Part shown: piece by piece, positions 14,366 through 21,962 of the stretch | Layout: the number at the start of each line of letters is the position of its first letter | Position numbering within the stretch: the first letter of the stretch is position 1 | From: Porticoccaceae bacterium UBA4026 | Lineage (GTDB): Bacteria; Pseudomonadota; Gammaproteobacteria; Pseudomonadales; Porticoccaceae | NCBI GenBank assembly: GCA_002382445.1 | Contig: DGAQ01000052.1 | Location: 1-21,962 of the forward strand | Length of the DNA: 21,962 nt | Reading direction: 5' to 3' | The notes under the pieces: model-generated | Told to the model about the DNA's origin: nothing | The model's input: the letters and a program-made list of their open reading frames with translations, nothing else | The model's database searches: none | Position numbers and translations under genes: made by a program

Positions 14366-15748
14366 CTAGAAAAAAGTGAATCCGACCGAAAAGAGTTTTT
14401 CAACGGCCTTAGTATTTTGTTTATCGACGACGAAAACTATAACGTGATCGTCGGTCTCTATAATGGTGTCATGATGGGCAATGATCACCTCTCCGTTGCG
14501 GACCAAGGCCGCTAGCGTAGATCCTGGGGGGGATTTAATATCGCCGATTGCGCGACCGACCACCTTTGAAGATTTCGCATCACCATGAACGATAAATTCC
14601 AACGCTTCCGCCGCACCTCGCCGCAGTGAGTGCGCACTAACAGCATCGCCTTTGCGAACGTGTGCAAGCAATGAGCTTGTTGTCGCTTGTTGCGGAGAGA
14701 TAGCGATATCAATTTCGCCGCCTTGCATTAGATCTGCATATACTGGATTGCTGATTAGAGTCATGACTTTCTTGGCACCAAGTCGCTTGGCTAGAAGAGA
14801 GGCCATGATGTTGACTTCATCATCGTTGGTTAGCGCTAAGAACACGTCAGTCTTATCAATATTTTCATCTAGCAGCAGCTCTTGATCGGTTGCCGATCCG
14901 TTTAAAACCACGGCGCGATTTAGCTGTTCAGATAAATAGGCAGCCCGTGCAGGAGAAAACTCAATGACCTTAATGTTGTAATCTTCTTCAAGGGCTTTGG
15001 TCAGCCTAAAACCAATGTTACCGCCACCAGCAATCACTAGGCGGTGATAAGGCTTTTCTAGGCGTCGCAACTCTCCCATGACCGTGCGGATGTTTTTCTT
15101 GGCTGCGATAAAAAATACTTCGTCGCCATCTTCGATCACCGTATCGCCGACCGGAAAAATAGCGCGATCCTTCCGGTAGAGCGCGGCAACGCGGGCATCT
15201 GCCTTTGGGATATGCTCTTTCAGGGCGCGCAACTCTTGGCCCACCAGGGGACTATCTTTAACGGCGCGCAAGCCCACTAGCTGAAGAACGCCGTCGGCAA
15301 AATCAAGGACCTGCAGCGCTCCAGGTTGTTCAATCAGGCGACGAATGTAATCGGTGACGGCTTGCTCTGGAGCGATCATTACATCCACGGGCATATTCTT
15401 GTCATTAAAAAGAAGACTTTTATATTTCGGGTTGGTGTAATTGTGTGCTCGCACGCGGGCTATTTTAGTCGGCGTTTGGAACAGAGAATAGGCGACTTGG
15501 CAGGCGGTAATGTTAATCTCGTCGCTGCTAGTTACCGCGATCAGCATATCTGCGTCTTCGATTCCGGCTTGAACCAAAACATCTGGGTAGCTACCTGTGC
15601 CTACGACCGTGCGAATATCGAGGCGATCTTGTAACCCGCGCAAGACTCTTTCGTCGATATCGACTAAGGTTACATCGTTATATTCACGAGCAAGAGTTTC
15701 GGCGAGCGTTCCGCCCACCTGACCGGCACCCACTATAATTATTTTCAT
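14366..15748 (-). CDS. trkA: Trk system regulatory subunit TrkA
   Basis: A cytoplasmic peripheral protein that gates TrkH and TrkG in response to nucleotides (NAD(H), ATP/ADP). It has 460 residues with two tandem RCK modules. The first Rossmann nucleotide-binding site is 'GAGQVGG' (7-13) with acidic 'DIDE' after the second strand. The second is 'GGGNIG' (241-246), followed by 'KVIEFSPARAAYLSEQLNRAVVLNGSATDQELL'. Each is followed by a TrkA-C domain, the last near 375-455. Length matches E. coli TrkA (458). It starts at ATG 15748, 2 bases after the rsmB stop, and is followed by trkH after 13 bases. Position between rsmB and trkH is the common gammaproteobacterial order. Confidence 0.96.
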   Translation of the reverse strand: MKIIIVGAGQVGGTLAETLAREYNDVTLVDIDERVLRGLQDRLDIRTVVGTGSYPDVLVQAGIEDADMLIAVTSSDEINITACQVAYSLFQTPTKIARVRAHNYTNPKYKSLLFNDKNMPVDVMIAPEQAVTDYIRRLIEQPGALQVLDFADGVLQLVGLRAVKDSPLVGQELRALKEHIPKADARVAALYRKDRAIFPVGDTVIEDGDEVFFIAAKKNIRTVMGELRRLEKPYHRLVIAGGGNIGFRLTKALEEDYNIKVIEFSPARAAYLSEQLNRAVVLNGSATDQELLLDENIDKTDVFLALTNDDEVNIMASLLAKRLGAKKVMTLISNPVYADLMQGGEIDIAISPQQATTSSLLAHVRKGDAVSAHSLRRGAAEALEFIVHGDAKSSKVVGRAIGDIKSPPGSTLAALVRNGEVIIAHHDTIIETDDHVIVFVVDKQNTKAVEKLFSVGFTFF

Positions 15749-15750
15749 CG

Positions 15751-17082
15751 TTATTCCGGACCCTTATCGACACCTTTGCCGACAGATGGTTTTTTGCGAA
15801 GTCTTGCGTAGTAAAACCCATCAGAGCCATTTATGGTGGGGAATAGTTGTCGGCCACAATCTGTAGCCACCCCCCAATTAGCTTCAATGGTCATTATTTC
15901 CGCTTCATTGTGGCTAGACACAAAAGCCTTTACTACCTGATCGTTCTCCTCCGGCAAGATTGAGCAGGTTGCATAGACTAAAATACCCTCATTGCTCAGA
16001 GTTTGCCAGAGTATTTCTAGCAACCTTGCTTGAATAATAGCTAACTTATCAATATCCGTGGGTTTCCGCAGTATTTTGATGTCTGGGTGGCGCCTTATAA
16101 CGCCAGTTGCGGAGCAGGGGGCGTCTAATAAGATGCGATCAAAAGTGTGTTCATCCCACCAGCTGTCGAGATCACCAGCATCAGCAATTTTGAGCTGTGC
16201 GCTGAGCCGCAGTCTTGAAAGATTTTCTTGCACCCTAGGCATGCGTCGAGCCTCAGAGTCGATCGCTAAGACCGAACTTAGATTAGGCTCAGCTTCAAGA
16301 ATGTGACAGGTTTTACCTCCTGGCGCAGAGCAGGCATCTAATACCGACAGACCCGGCTTTAAAGACAGCAATCCAACGGCTAGCTGCGCGGCTTCGTCTT
16401 GTACGCTTACATCGCCTTCAGCAAAACCGGGCAGAGCGGTAACATCGACTGGCGAGTCTAGGACGACACCGTCTTCGCTATGTATCGTTTGCACTCCAGT
16501 AATGCCCGCGGCTTCTAGACGCTGTATGTATTCACTACGGAGACCATGCCGCCGATTAACCCTCAAAGTCATAGGACCGCGATCATTATTGGCGGCAATA
16601 ATGTCGTCTGTTGTAGCTTGAGACCATGCATCAATGAGTTTTTTCATCAACCATTTCGGATGAGCAGATTGAAATGTTGCGTTATTAACCTGTTCTTCTA
16701 GTAAGCTCATTTTTTGCCGTTGAAAACTTCTCAATACAGCATTAACTAAGCCTTTTGCCCATTGGCGATTGAGCCCATTTACGGCAGAAACTGTTTCATT
16801 GACCACAGCATGCTCGGATATGCGCATATACATTAGCTGATAAATCCCAGAGACAATAAGACCTTGAATTTCTAGGTCCTTTTCACGCAATGGCTTTTGG
16901 ATTAGCTGCTTTAGTAGTATTGAAATCTGTGGGTACCAGCGCAGAGAGCCAAAGCAGATTTCCTTAAATAGCGCGCGATCCTTTTCATCAACACGAGGCG
17001 CGTATTCGGGGAGCAGCATGGACAGTGACTGGCCACGAAGCACCTGAGCGATGACTTCTGCGGCCGCCACTCTAATCGGCAT
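15751..17082 (-). CDS. rsmB: 16S rRNA (cytosine-967) methyltransferase RsmB
   Basis: Methylates C5 of cytosine 967 in 16S rRNA using S-adenosylmethionine. I choose ATG 17082, giving 443 residues, 19 bases after the fmt stop. A TTG start at 17130 would overlap fmt, and the extra N-terminal residues have no counterpart in the family. The N-terminal NusB-like domain (about 1-135) contains 'DKDRALFKEICFGSLRW' (34-50) and 'GLVNAVLRSFQRQ'. The methyltransferase domain carries 'VLDACSAPGGKT' (247-258), the motif IV cysteine C323 in 'DAPCSATGVIRRHPDIK' and the catalytic C373 in 'YATCSILPEEN'. No good Shine-Dalgarno precedes the start; translation may depend on coupling to fmt. The C-terminal 'KPSVGKGVDKGPE' extends slightly past the usual end. 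Confidence 0.95.
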   Translation of the reverse strand: MPIRVAAAEVIAQVLRGQSLSMLLPEYAPRVDEKDRALFKEICFGSLRWYPQISILLKQLIQKPLREKDLEIQGLIVSGIYQLMYMRISEHAVVNETVSAVNGLNRQWAKGLVNAVLRSFQRQKMSLLEEQVNNATFQSAHPKWLMKKLIDAWSQATTDDIIAANNDRGPMTLRVNRRHGLRSEYIQRLEAAGITGVQTIHSEDGVVLDSPVDVTALPGFAEGDVSVQDEAAQLAVGLLSLKPGLSVLDACSAPGGKTCHILEAEPNLSSVLAIDSEARRMPRVQENLSRLRLSAQLKIADAGDLDSWWDEHTFDRILLDAPCSATGVIRRHPDIKILRKPTDIDKLAIIQARLLEILWQTLSNEGILVYATCSILPEENDQVVKAFVSSHNEAEIMTIEANWGVATDCGRQLFPTINGSDGFYYARLRKKPSVGKGVDKGPE

Positions 17083-17101
17083 TTGTCTTGATTTTGTTGG
17101 T

Positions 17102-18043
17102 TTATAGGCCAAGTAACTTCCCGTTAGCAAACAGCTCTGAGCGTGATTTCATGAGTTCTCCAATCGGCATTCGAGGCTTGCCGGCCAATTGAATTTCTTT
17201 GAGTAACAAGGCATCTCGACCGCAGCCGACTAACAGGCCTGCGGAATCAAATGAACCTATTTGCCCGGCAGCCAGGTCATTACAGTTCTCTATAATAGCC
17301 GCGTCCCACACCTTAAACCGCTGCCCGTCAATTAATGAAAAGGCGGTTGGCGAAGGGTTAAATGCGCGTACACAACGATCTATATTTGTTGCGGACAGAC
17401 TCCAATTGATGAGAGCTTCAGATTTATCAATTTTGGATGCGTAAGTGCCCTGACTATCATCTTGTTCGGTGCTAACGGCATTCCCAACCTCAAGGTTGGC
17501 GAGTATTTTGGTCAGCGAAGACGAACCCAAGACCGCAAGCCTCTGGTATAAGGTGCTACTAGTTTCGCGGTCAGATATTGAGCATTTAGAGGTTGAGAGA
17601 ATTGGGCCGGTGTCTAGGCCTGAATCCATCTGCATAATAGTGACACCACTCTCTGTGTCGCCTGCTTCAATTGCCCTTTGAATAGGCGCGGCACCGCGCC
17701 ATCGTGGAAGAACTGAGCCGTGAACATTAATACAACCCAGTCGAGGAGTATTCAAGATGGTTTGCGGAAGAATTAGTCCATAGGCGACAACGACCATGAG
17801 ATCTGCTTCCATTGTGGCCATAATTTTTTGTTGCCCTCCTTCTTTAAGAGAGACGGGCTGTAAAACCTGAATATTATTTGCCGCAGCTAGTTTTTTTACC
17901 GGGCTAGCCGAGAGCTTTTTCCCTCGACCCGCAGGACGATCTGGCTGGGTATATGCAGCAACGATTTGGTGGCTATTATCGCTGATAATAGACTGGAGAT
18001 GATATGCCGCAAAATCGGGTGTTCCAGCGAAAATAATTCTCAC
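17102..18043 (-). CDS. fmt: Methionyl-tRNA formyltransferase Fmt
   Basis: Formylates the amino group of methionyl-initiator tRNA using 10-formyltetrahydrofolate, before translation starts. It has 313 residues, starting at GTG 18043 after an AGGATG-type ribosome site (an ATG four codons up would be followed at once by TAA). The N-terminal formyltransferase domain shows 'FAGTPDFAAYHL' (5-16), 'QPDRPAGRGKKLSASPVK' (33-50), 'GCINVHGSVLPRWRGAAPIQ' (103-122) with catalytic N106 and H108, and D144 in 'MDSGLDTG'. The C-terminal OB-fold domain (about 205-313) contains 'RAFNPSPTAF'. It lies 12 bases after def, the usual order for the two opposing enzymes of N-terminal formyl-methionine use. Confidence 0.96.
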   Translation of the reverse strand: MRIIFAGTPDFAAYHLQSIISDNSHQIVAAYTQPDRPAGRGKKLSASPVKKLAAANNIQVLQPVSLKEGGQQKIMATMEADLMVVVAYGLILPQTILNTPRLGCINVHGSVLPRWRGAAPIQRAIEAGDTESGVTIMQMDSGLDTGPILSTSKCSISDRETSSTLYQRLAVLGSSSLTKILANLEVGNAVSTEQDDSQGTYASKIDKSEALINWSLSATNIDRCVRAFNPSPTAFSLIDGQRFKVWDAAIIENCNDLAAGQIGSFDSAGLLVGCGRDALLLKEIQLAGKPRMPIGELMKSRSELFANGKLLGL

Positions 18044-18055
18044 TTTACATACATC

Positions 18056-18553
18056 CTATGCCTGCTGTTTTTTCATCTTTTTGCGGATCATTTGTCGCTT
18101 TAAGGGGGAAAGGTAGTCGACGAACAACTTCCCCTCTAAGTGATCAATTTCGTGTTGGATACAAATGGCTAAAAGCCCGGAAGCTTCTTCTTTAAAGGCA
18201 TTTCCGTCGCGATCTAAGGCAGATATCATTACATGAGAGGGGCGTGCGACAGTTTCATAAAATCCTGGAACAGAGAGGCAGCCCTCATCGTAGGGCTCTG
18301 TGTTTTTATCCAGGATCTCAATTTCAGGGTTAATAAAGACTCGAGGTTGAGAGCGGTCTTCAGACAAGTCCATGACTATAACGCGCTGATGCACATCCAC
18401 CTGAGAGGCGGCTAAGCCGATGCCGTCGGAATCGAGCATTGTTTCCAGCATGTCGTCCACCAGGCGTCGTATCGAGTCATTCACCTTTTTCACCGGCGTG
18501 GCTTTGAAACGCAGTCGTGGATTTGGGTACTGAAGAATTTCTAGTTTAGCCAT
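18056..18553 (-). CDS. def: Peptide deformylase Def
   Basis: Iron-dependent metalloprotease that removes the formyl group from nascent proteins at the ribosome exit. It has 165 residues (E. coli: 169) with all three signature motifs: I 'GIGLAASQ' (44-51), II 'EGCLSVP' (90-96, metal ligand C92) and III 'QHEIDHLEGKLFVD' (133-146; ligands H134 and H138, catalytic E135). It starts at ATG 18553. The basic C-terminal tail 'KRQMIRKKMKKQQA' is typical of the bacterial enzyme and binds the ribosome. It heads the reverse-strand run and is divergent from the LysM remnant and dprA. Confidence 0.97.
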   Translation of the reverse strand: MAKLEILQYPNPRLRFKATPVKKVNDSIRRLVDDMLETMLDSDGIGLAASQVDVHQRVIVMDLSEDRSQPRVFINPEIEILDKNTEPYDEGCLSVPGFYETVARPSHVMISALDRDGNAFKEEASGLLAICIQHEIDHLEGKLFVDYLSPLKRQMIRKKMKKQQA

Positions 18554-18640
18554 GAATTCATTATTCTAAGTGTAACTACATACGTTGATAAGGTTTGGTC
18601 TATTAGTATACATGATCAGCACCTAAATAAAGATGAAAGC

Positions 18641-19376
18641 GCACTGAAAATCTATTGCTGAGCCATTTATGCCTTGGACCAAATGCATTAAAGCAGCACT
18701 CAGATGTACCCAGTGGAGGGTCGAAAACGCTTAGCGTATGTATGGGACGCAGTTCACGAAAATAAAGCCGGCTTAATAGTAAGGTCTCAGGGTCTGATCG
18801 ACTCGAATGACGACGTCTATATTTCGGGATCAATTAAGGAGGCTGACTACGGCGTCTTTCGTAAAGGCGATGCCTACCTAGACCCAATTACCGGCGGGGT
18901 TGTCGGCGCGTAGCTGACGGATCTTGGGATGGCTGAACTGATTAGGCAAGGTGGGGCGAGAGTTTAAACGCCATCTCTGCAAAACAATTATTCGGTAGGG
19001 CGACAAGACCCTTAAGGCGAGAAAAAGCACTTTGCCGGCGAAAATTCACCCTAAAGTGCCTACTCAAAAGATAGAAGGATAGATTGTACGCGTTGGGAAC
19101 ATGACGCTAAGCACCGGCAAATAGTAATTGTTGCTATTAATAAGGGCAGGCACTCTGCGGTGGAGGTTGGCGACATCCGAAATATTTTTAAAGCAGCGCG
19201 GGGAGTGCAAGACCGGCACAAGGGCTAAAATTCTCCAGTTCCCTGATCGCCGTATTGGTCTTGTAGTCGGGGTTTCTATTGATGAAAAGGTGGCCTATAC
19301 AATGCTAATGGAGGCAAAAAGCCCGGTTCGCGCCAGCAATATCTTGAAAATGCCAAGAGATCAAATCGTTAGATAA
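18641..19376 (+). pseudogene. Decayed LysM-family protein gene, N-terminus lost
   Basis: In relatives a forward gene for a LysM-domain protein lies between def and dprA. Here only fragments resembling its C-terminal part remain. From 18662: 'AIYALDQMH(stop)SSTQM', then 'RLAYVWDAVHENKAG', 'DDVYISG', 'ADYGVFRKGDAYLDPITGGVVGA', and after a TAG (18911-18913) 'LTDLGMAELIRQGG'. In another frame near 19059 comes 'PTQKIEG(stop)IVRVGNMTLSTGK'; shifting again at about 19121, 'IVIVAINKGRHSAVEVGDIRNIF'; and shifting again before the last segment, 'KVAYTMLMEAKSPVRASNILK'. I count in-frame stops at 18659, 18689, 18911, 18965 and 19080, and at least three frame changes. The N-terminal LysM repeat has no room upstream (only about 90 bases to def). 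Neighbouring genes are intact, so sequencing error is an unlikely explanation. Family assignment is from memory of its conserved C-terminus. Confidence 0.75.
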
Positions 19377-19417
19377 GGGTCAAATTTCGTTCCCTTGAGT
19401 GAAGGAGGTTTCATAGA

Positions 19418-20551
19418 GTGACGGATCACAATGAGTTTAGCGAAACTGAATACGCCTTGATTTCTCAATCGATAGAGGGACTAACGGCCAGTATTCAGAC
19501 TCAATGTATTAAGCAAACCAAATCCTATTTAGAATTATTCACGGGGGATGTTGCGTGTTATTCGCCTGATTTCAAGCCAATTATGGCGCTTTTTCAACAG
19601 CGATATTCTAGGCGAGACTGGCGCTCAGAAATAGACCAAATTAGAGCAGCTTTGCGTCAGGCTAAGGCCGCTGTTATATCGATTACTAGCCCAGGTTACC
19701 CAGAGCAATTGAAATTCATCGGCGCCCCTCCACCACTATTATATGTCAGGGGTAATGTGAACAACTTGCATCTTCCACAGATTGCCATTGTCGGCAGTAG
19801 GCGAATGACGCGCTCAGGTGGAGCTAATGCTAGAGACTGGGCCAAATTTTTGGCGGGGAGTGGCTTTGTCGTTACTAGCGGTTTAGCATTAGGTGTTGAC
19901 GGGGCTGCTCACAAGGGTGCGTTACAAGCTACTAGCGGGAAAACCACTGGAGTAATGGCAACGGGAATTGAAGCTGTCTATCCCCCGGGGCACCGTAATT
20001 TGGCAGGTCAAATAGTAGAGTCCGGCGGAACCTTAGTGACGGAATTCCATTTTGGAGGAAAGCCTCTCGCCAGGAATTTTCCCCAACGGAATCGGATTAT
20101 TAGCGGATTGAGTTTAGGTGTCTTGGTCGTTGAGGCGGCGGTGAAGAGTGGTTCACTGATTACTGCTCGTTGTGCCATGGAGCAAAACCGAGATGTTTTC
20201 GCTATTCCAGGCTCCATTCACAGCCCTCAGAGCAAAGGATGCCACTTGCTGATTAAACAGGGGGCACATCTGGTGGAGACAGCGGAGGACATCGTCGTAG
20301 AGCTTGGCGGAGCATTAGCTGGAATGAGAGACAGTGTTTCTGTCGCTCAGGGTCAGCCAGTGGTGGCGCCCAAAATATTGACAGATGAGGAGCACCAGGC
20401 ACTTGAAATCTTAGGATATGAGCCTACTGATTTGGATGGGCTCATGCGTTTTAGCCCTTGGTCGATAGCAAAGCTCTCACAGATTTTGGTTGCCCTTGAG
20501 TTAAAAAACGCGATCACAAATGAAAATGGCTTTTACTTGAGATTGGCTTAA
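19418..20551 (+). CDS. dprA: DNA processing protein DprA (Smf)
   Basis: Binds incoming single-stranded DNA and loads RecA during natural transformation, protecting it from degradation; in non-competent bacteria its role is less clear. It has 377 residues from GTG 19418, preceded by GGAGG at 19404-19408. The N-terminal SAM-like part is followed by the Rossmann DprA domain (about 85-295) with 'GSRRMTRSG' (126-134), 'SGLALGVDGAAH' (154-165), 'GTGIEAVYPPGHRNL'-like 180-195 and 'FPQRNRIISGLS' (221-232). A C-terminal winged-helix domain (about 320-377, 'LEILGYEPTDLDGLMRF') completes the usual architecture. It is directly downstream of the decayed LysM gene, whose lost transcription may have affected its expression. 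No other competence genes are in the window. Confidence 0.95.
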   Translation: MTDHNEFSETEYALISQSIEGLTASIQTQCIKQTKSYLELFTGDVACYSPDFKPIMALFQQRYSRRDWRSEIDQIRAALRQAKAAVISITSPGYPEQLKFIGAPPPLLYVRGNVNNLHLPQIAIVGSRRMTRSGGANARDWAKFLAGSGFVVTSGLALGVDGAAHKGALQATSGKTTGVMATGIEAVYPPGHRNLAGQIVESGGTLVTEFHFGGKPLARNFPQRNRIISGLSLGVLVVEAAVKSGSLITARCAMEQNRDVFAIPGSIHSPQSKGCHLLIKQGAHLVETAEDIVVELGGALAGMRDSVSVAQGQPVVAPKILTDEEHQALEILGYEPTDLDGLMRFSPWSIAKLSQILVALELKNAITNENGFYLRLA

Positions 20552-20695
20552 AGCATGGGGATTAATCCGGCTCACCAGAGTTGTAGAACGCCCAAATTAT
20601 AGTGGCATTAAGAAAAGTGAGAGCCTTAACTAGTTTAGTTGCACATTGCCAGTGGTTGGGGTAATCTCCTGCAATTATTAGGCTAGAAGAGTACC

Positions 20696-21205
20696 ATGAT
20701 GACTACACCTTTCGTTGCAATTTTAATGGGCTCTGATTCCGACCTGCCGGTCATGGAAGCGAGCTTTGAAATTTTAAAAAAGTTTGATATTCCTTTTGAG
20801 GTTAAAGTGACTTCGGCGCATCGTACGCCCGAAGCTACTCACAGCTTCGTAACAGATGCTGATGCTCGGGGATGTGTTGCATTTATATGTGCGGCGGGGA
20901 TGGCCGCACATTTGGCTGGAGCGGTTTCCGCAACAACATTGAAGCCTGTTATTGGTGTTCCTATTAATGGATCGCTAGATGGCCTCGACGCGCTTCTTTC
21001 AACAGTGCAAATGCCCGGCGGCATACCGGTAGCAACGGTAGCCATTGGCAAGGCAGGGGCGAAAAACGCTGCCTACTTAGCTGCACAAATTATCGGCGCT
21101 TCTGATCCTGTGATGCATCAAAAATTGGTTGATGAACGTGCGGCTAACGCTGCGGTGATTATCGCAAAAGATGCGGCCCTTCAGGAAAAGCTGAAAAACA
21201 GCTGA
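20696..21205 (+). CDS. purE: N5-carboxyaminoimidazole ribonucleotide mutase PurE
   Basis: Converts N5-CAIR to CAIR in purine synthesis. It has 169 residues with the class I signatures 'GSDSD' (12-16), 'SAHRTPE' (40-46; catalytic H42), 'CAAGMAAHLAGAVSA' (65-79) and 'MPGGIPVATVAIG' (106-118). Two ATGs are adjacent (20696 and 20699); either may be used. Class I PurE normally works with PurK, which makes N5-CAIR. In Shewanella- and Vibrio-like genomes purK follows purE at this position, but here tsaC follows after 7 bases, so purK must be elsewhere. The 144 bases between dprA and purE probably hold a promoter; I see no certain purine-repressor box. Confidence 0.96.
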   Translation: MMTTPFVAILMGSDSDLPVMEASFEILKKFDIPFEVKVTSAHRTPEATHSFVTDADARGCVAFICAAGMAAHLAGAVSATTLKPVIGVPINGSLDGLDALLSTVQMPGGIPVATVAIGKAGAKNAAYLAAQIIGASDPVMHQKLVDERAANAAVIIAKDAALQEKLKNS

Positions 21206-21212
21206 TTACCTG

Positions 21213-21782
21213 GTGAGTGAATGGAGCGGTCACGCTCAGATCATCCAGGCGACACAGGTCCTTATAAACGGAGGTGTAGTTGCCTATCCTACGGAAGCCG
21301 TTTGGGGCTTGGGGTGTGACCCTTGGTCTCAAACAGCGGTACAAAAAATTCTTCGTTTAAAGAACCGTCATGTAGATAAAGGACTGATCTTAATCGCCAG
21401 CGAGGTTTCACAATTTGAGTCTCTGCTTCAGGGCCTGAGTGATGATCAGAGAGCTCGTTTCAGCGTTCAGCAAGCTAGGCCCACGACATGGTTGGTGCCC
21501 CATAACGGCCGTGCTCCGGGATGGATTGTTGGCCAACATAATACCATTGCGCTTCGCGTGACTCAGCATCCAGTGGCGGCGGCGCTTTGTGATGTTTTTG
21601 GTGGACCGATTGTCTCAACCTCGGCAAATCCGCAAAATTTACCGGCTGCCACCACAGGACTTAAAGTAAAAGACTACTTTGGTGAAGAAATAGATTTTGA
21701 GGCTCCCGGAGAGATCGGAGAGGCAGCGAAAGCCAGCGAGATCAGAGATTTACTAACTGGAGGGGTAATTAGGCCAGGATAG
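21213..21782 (+). CDS. tsaC: Threonylcarbamoyl-AMP synthase TsaC (YrdC/Sua5 domain)
   Basis: Makes threonylcarbamoyl-AMP from threonine, bicarbonate and ATP, the first step of the t6A37 modification of ANN-decoding tRNAs. It has 189 residues, the length of stand-alone TsaC (E. coli 190). It shows 'GGVVAYPTEAVWGLGCDP' (20-37), the 'KILRLKNRHVDKGLILI' basic segment (45-61), 'RPTTWLVP' (89-96), 'IALRVTQHP' (112-120) and 'PIVSTSANPQ' (132-141). It lacks the C-terminal Sua5 domain. The start is GTG 21213, 7 bases after purE. hemF begins one base beyond its stop codon. The tsaC-hemF pairing is a normal gammaproteobacterial arrangement. Confidence 0.95.
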   Translation: MSEWSGHAQIIQATQVLINGGVVAYPTEAVWGLGCDPWSQTAVQKILRLKNRHVDKGLILIASEVSQFESLLQGLSDDQRARFSVQQARPTTWLVPHNGRAPGWIVGQHNTIALRVTQHPVAAALCDVFGGPIVSTSANPQNLPAATTGLKVKDYFGEEIDFEAPGEIGEAAKASEIRDLLTGGVIRPG

Positions 21783-21783
21783 A

Positions 21784-21962
21784 ATGCAAGAAATCGACAA
21801 ACAAAAGGTGAAGAACTATCTACTCAGATTGCAAGACGACATTTGCTCGGTATTGCAGTCTGAGAGCGGAATTGCCTGGCGTGAAGACAACTGGACACGT
21901 GATCAGGGTGGTGGTGGCCGGAGTAGGGTAGCTGCAGATGACGCTGATTTTGAAAAAGTGGG
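21784..21962 (+). CDS. hemF: Oxygen-dependent coproporphyrinogen III oxidase HemF (partial)
   Basis: The first 59 codons of HemF are present; the gene is cut by the window end. HemF oxidatively decarboxylates coproporphyrinogen III to protoporphyrinogen IX using oxygen, in haem synthesis. The visible sequence 'KNYLLRLQDDIC' followed by 'WREDNWTRDQGGGGRSRV' matches the N-terminus of the family (E. coli: 'VEDSWQREAGGGGRSRV'). ATG 21784 comes one base after the tsaC stop, so the two are translationally linked. An oxygen-dependent enzyme fits an aerobic lifestyle. Confidence 0.93.
   Translation, partial: MQEIDKQKVKNYLLRLQDDICSVLQSESGIAWREDNWTRDQGGGGRSRVAADDADFEKV

Noticed and set aside
17083..17130. 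Upstream TTG start for rsmB
   Set aside because: It would overlap the end of fmt by 29 bases and adds residues without counterparts in RsmB; the ATG at 17082 is preferred.
20569..20631. Possible long stem (GGCTCAC with GTGA..GCC) upstream of purE, considered as a riboswitch
   Set aside because: The arms are short, bulged and about 50 bases apart, with no purine riboswitch core; not supportable by eye.
1..21962. A new defence, phage or biosynthetic system
   Set aside because: All larger genes belong to known families with ordinary neighbours. The unknown membrane proteins at 6647-7357 are the only candidates for novelty, and they are reported separately.

Overview
The window looks like chromosomal DNA of a free-living, probably marine, gammaproteobacterium. 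The strongest evidence is the right half. Its order trkH-trkA-rsmB-fmt-def, then divergent (LysM remnant)-dprA-purE-tsaC-hemF, closely resembles the conserved def/dprA neighbourhood of Pseudomonas, Shewanella and their relatives. UvrD and HexR also read as gammaproteobacterial proteins. An SAR92/OM60-like (Cellvibrionales) source is my inference from the gene content (TonB receptor plus phytase, haloalkane dehalogenase-like hydrolase, PQQ sugar dehydrogenase). It cannot be proved from this sequence.

Left part (1-8459) is accessory. It opens with the end of a TonB-dependent receptor and a secreted beta-propeller phytase, probably a phosphorus-scavenging pair, separated by a strong hairpin and closed by a terminator. 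After about 600 bases without a convincing gene comes a reverse-strand pair with overlapping start and stop codons: a PAP2-family lipid phosphatase and an MJ1255/VC2487-type glycosyltransferase. An apparently intact IS3-family element follows (3942-5135, orfA/orfB with an A6G slippage site). Then come a haloalkane dehalogenase-like hydrolase preceded by a perfect palindrome, and a small operon of one or two membrane proteins and a secreted PQQ-dependent sugar dehydrogenase.

Middle part (8490-12819): hexR, convergent with the sugar dehydrogenase gene, has a near-perfect HexR operator just upstream of its own start. Divergent from it is uvrD, followed by a solitary TRAP-transporter solute-binding lipoprotein with no membrane subunits beside it.

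Right part (12904-21962) is core genome: potassium uptake (TrkH, TrkA), 16S rRNA m5C967 methylation (RsmB), initiator-tRNA formylation (Fmt) and deformylation (Def) on the reverse strand. On the forward strand are DNA uptake/recombination (DprA), purine synthesis (PurE), tRNA t6A synthesis (TsaC) and haem synthesis (HemF, cut by the window end). Between def and dprA, where relatives usually carry a LysM-domain protein gene, there is a decayed copy with several stops and frameshifts and no LysM domain. This is the clearest unexpected observation. I found no RNA gene, CRISPR array or convincing new defence or biosynthetic system.
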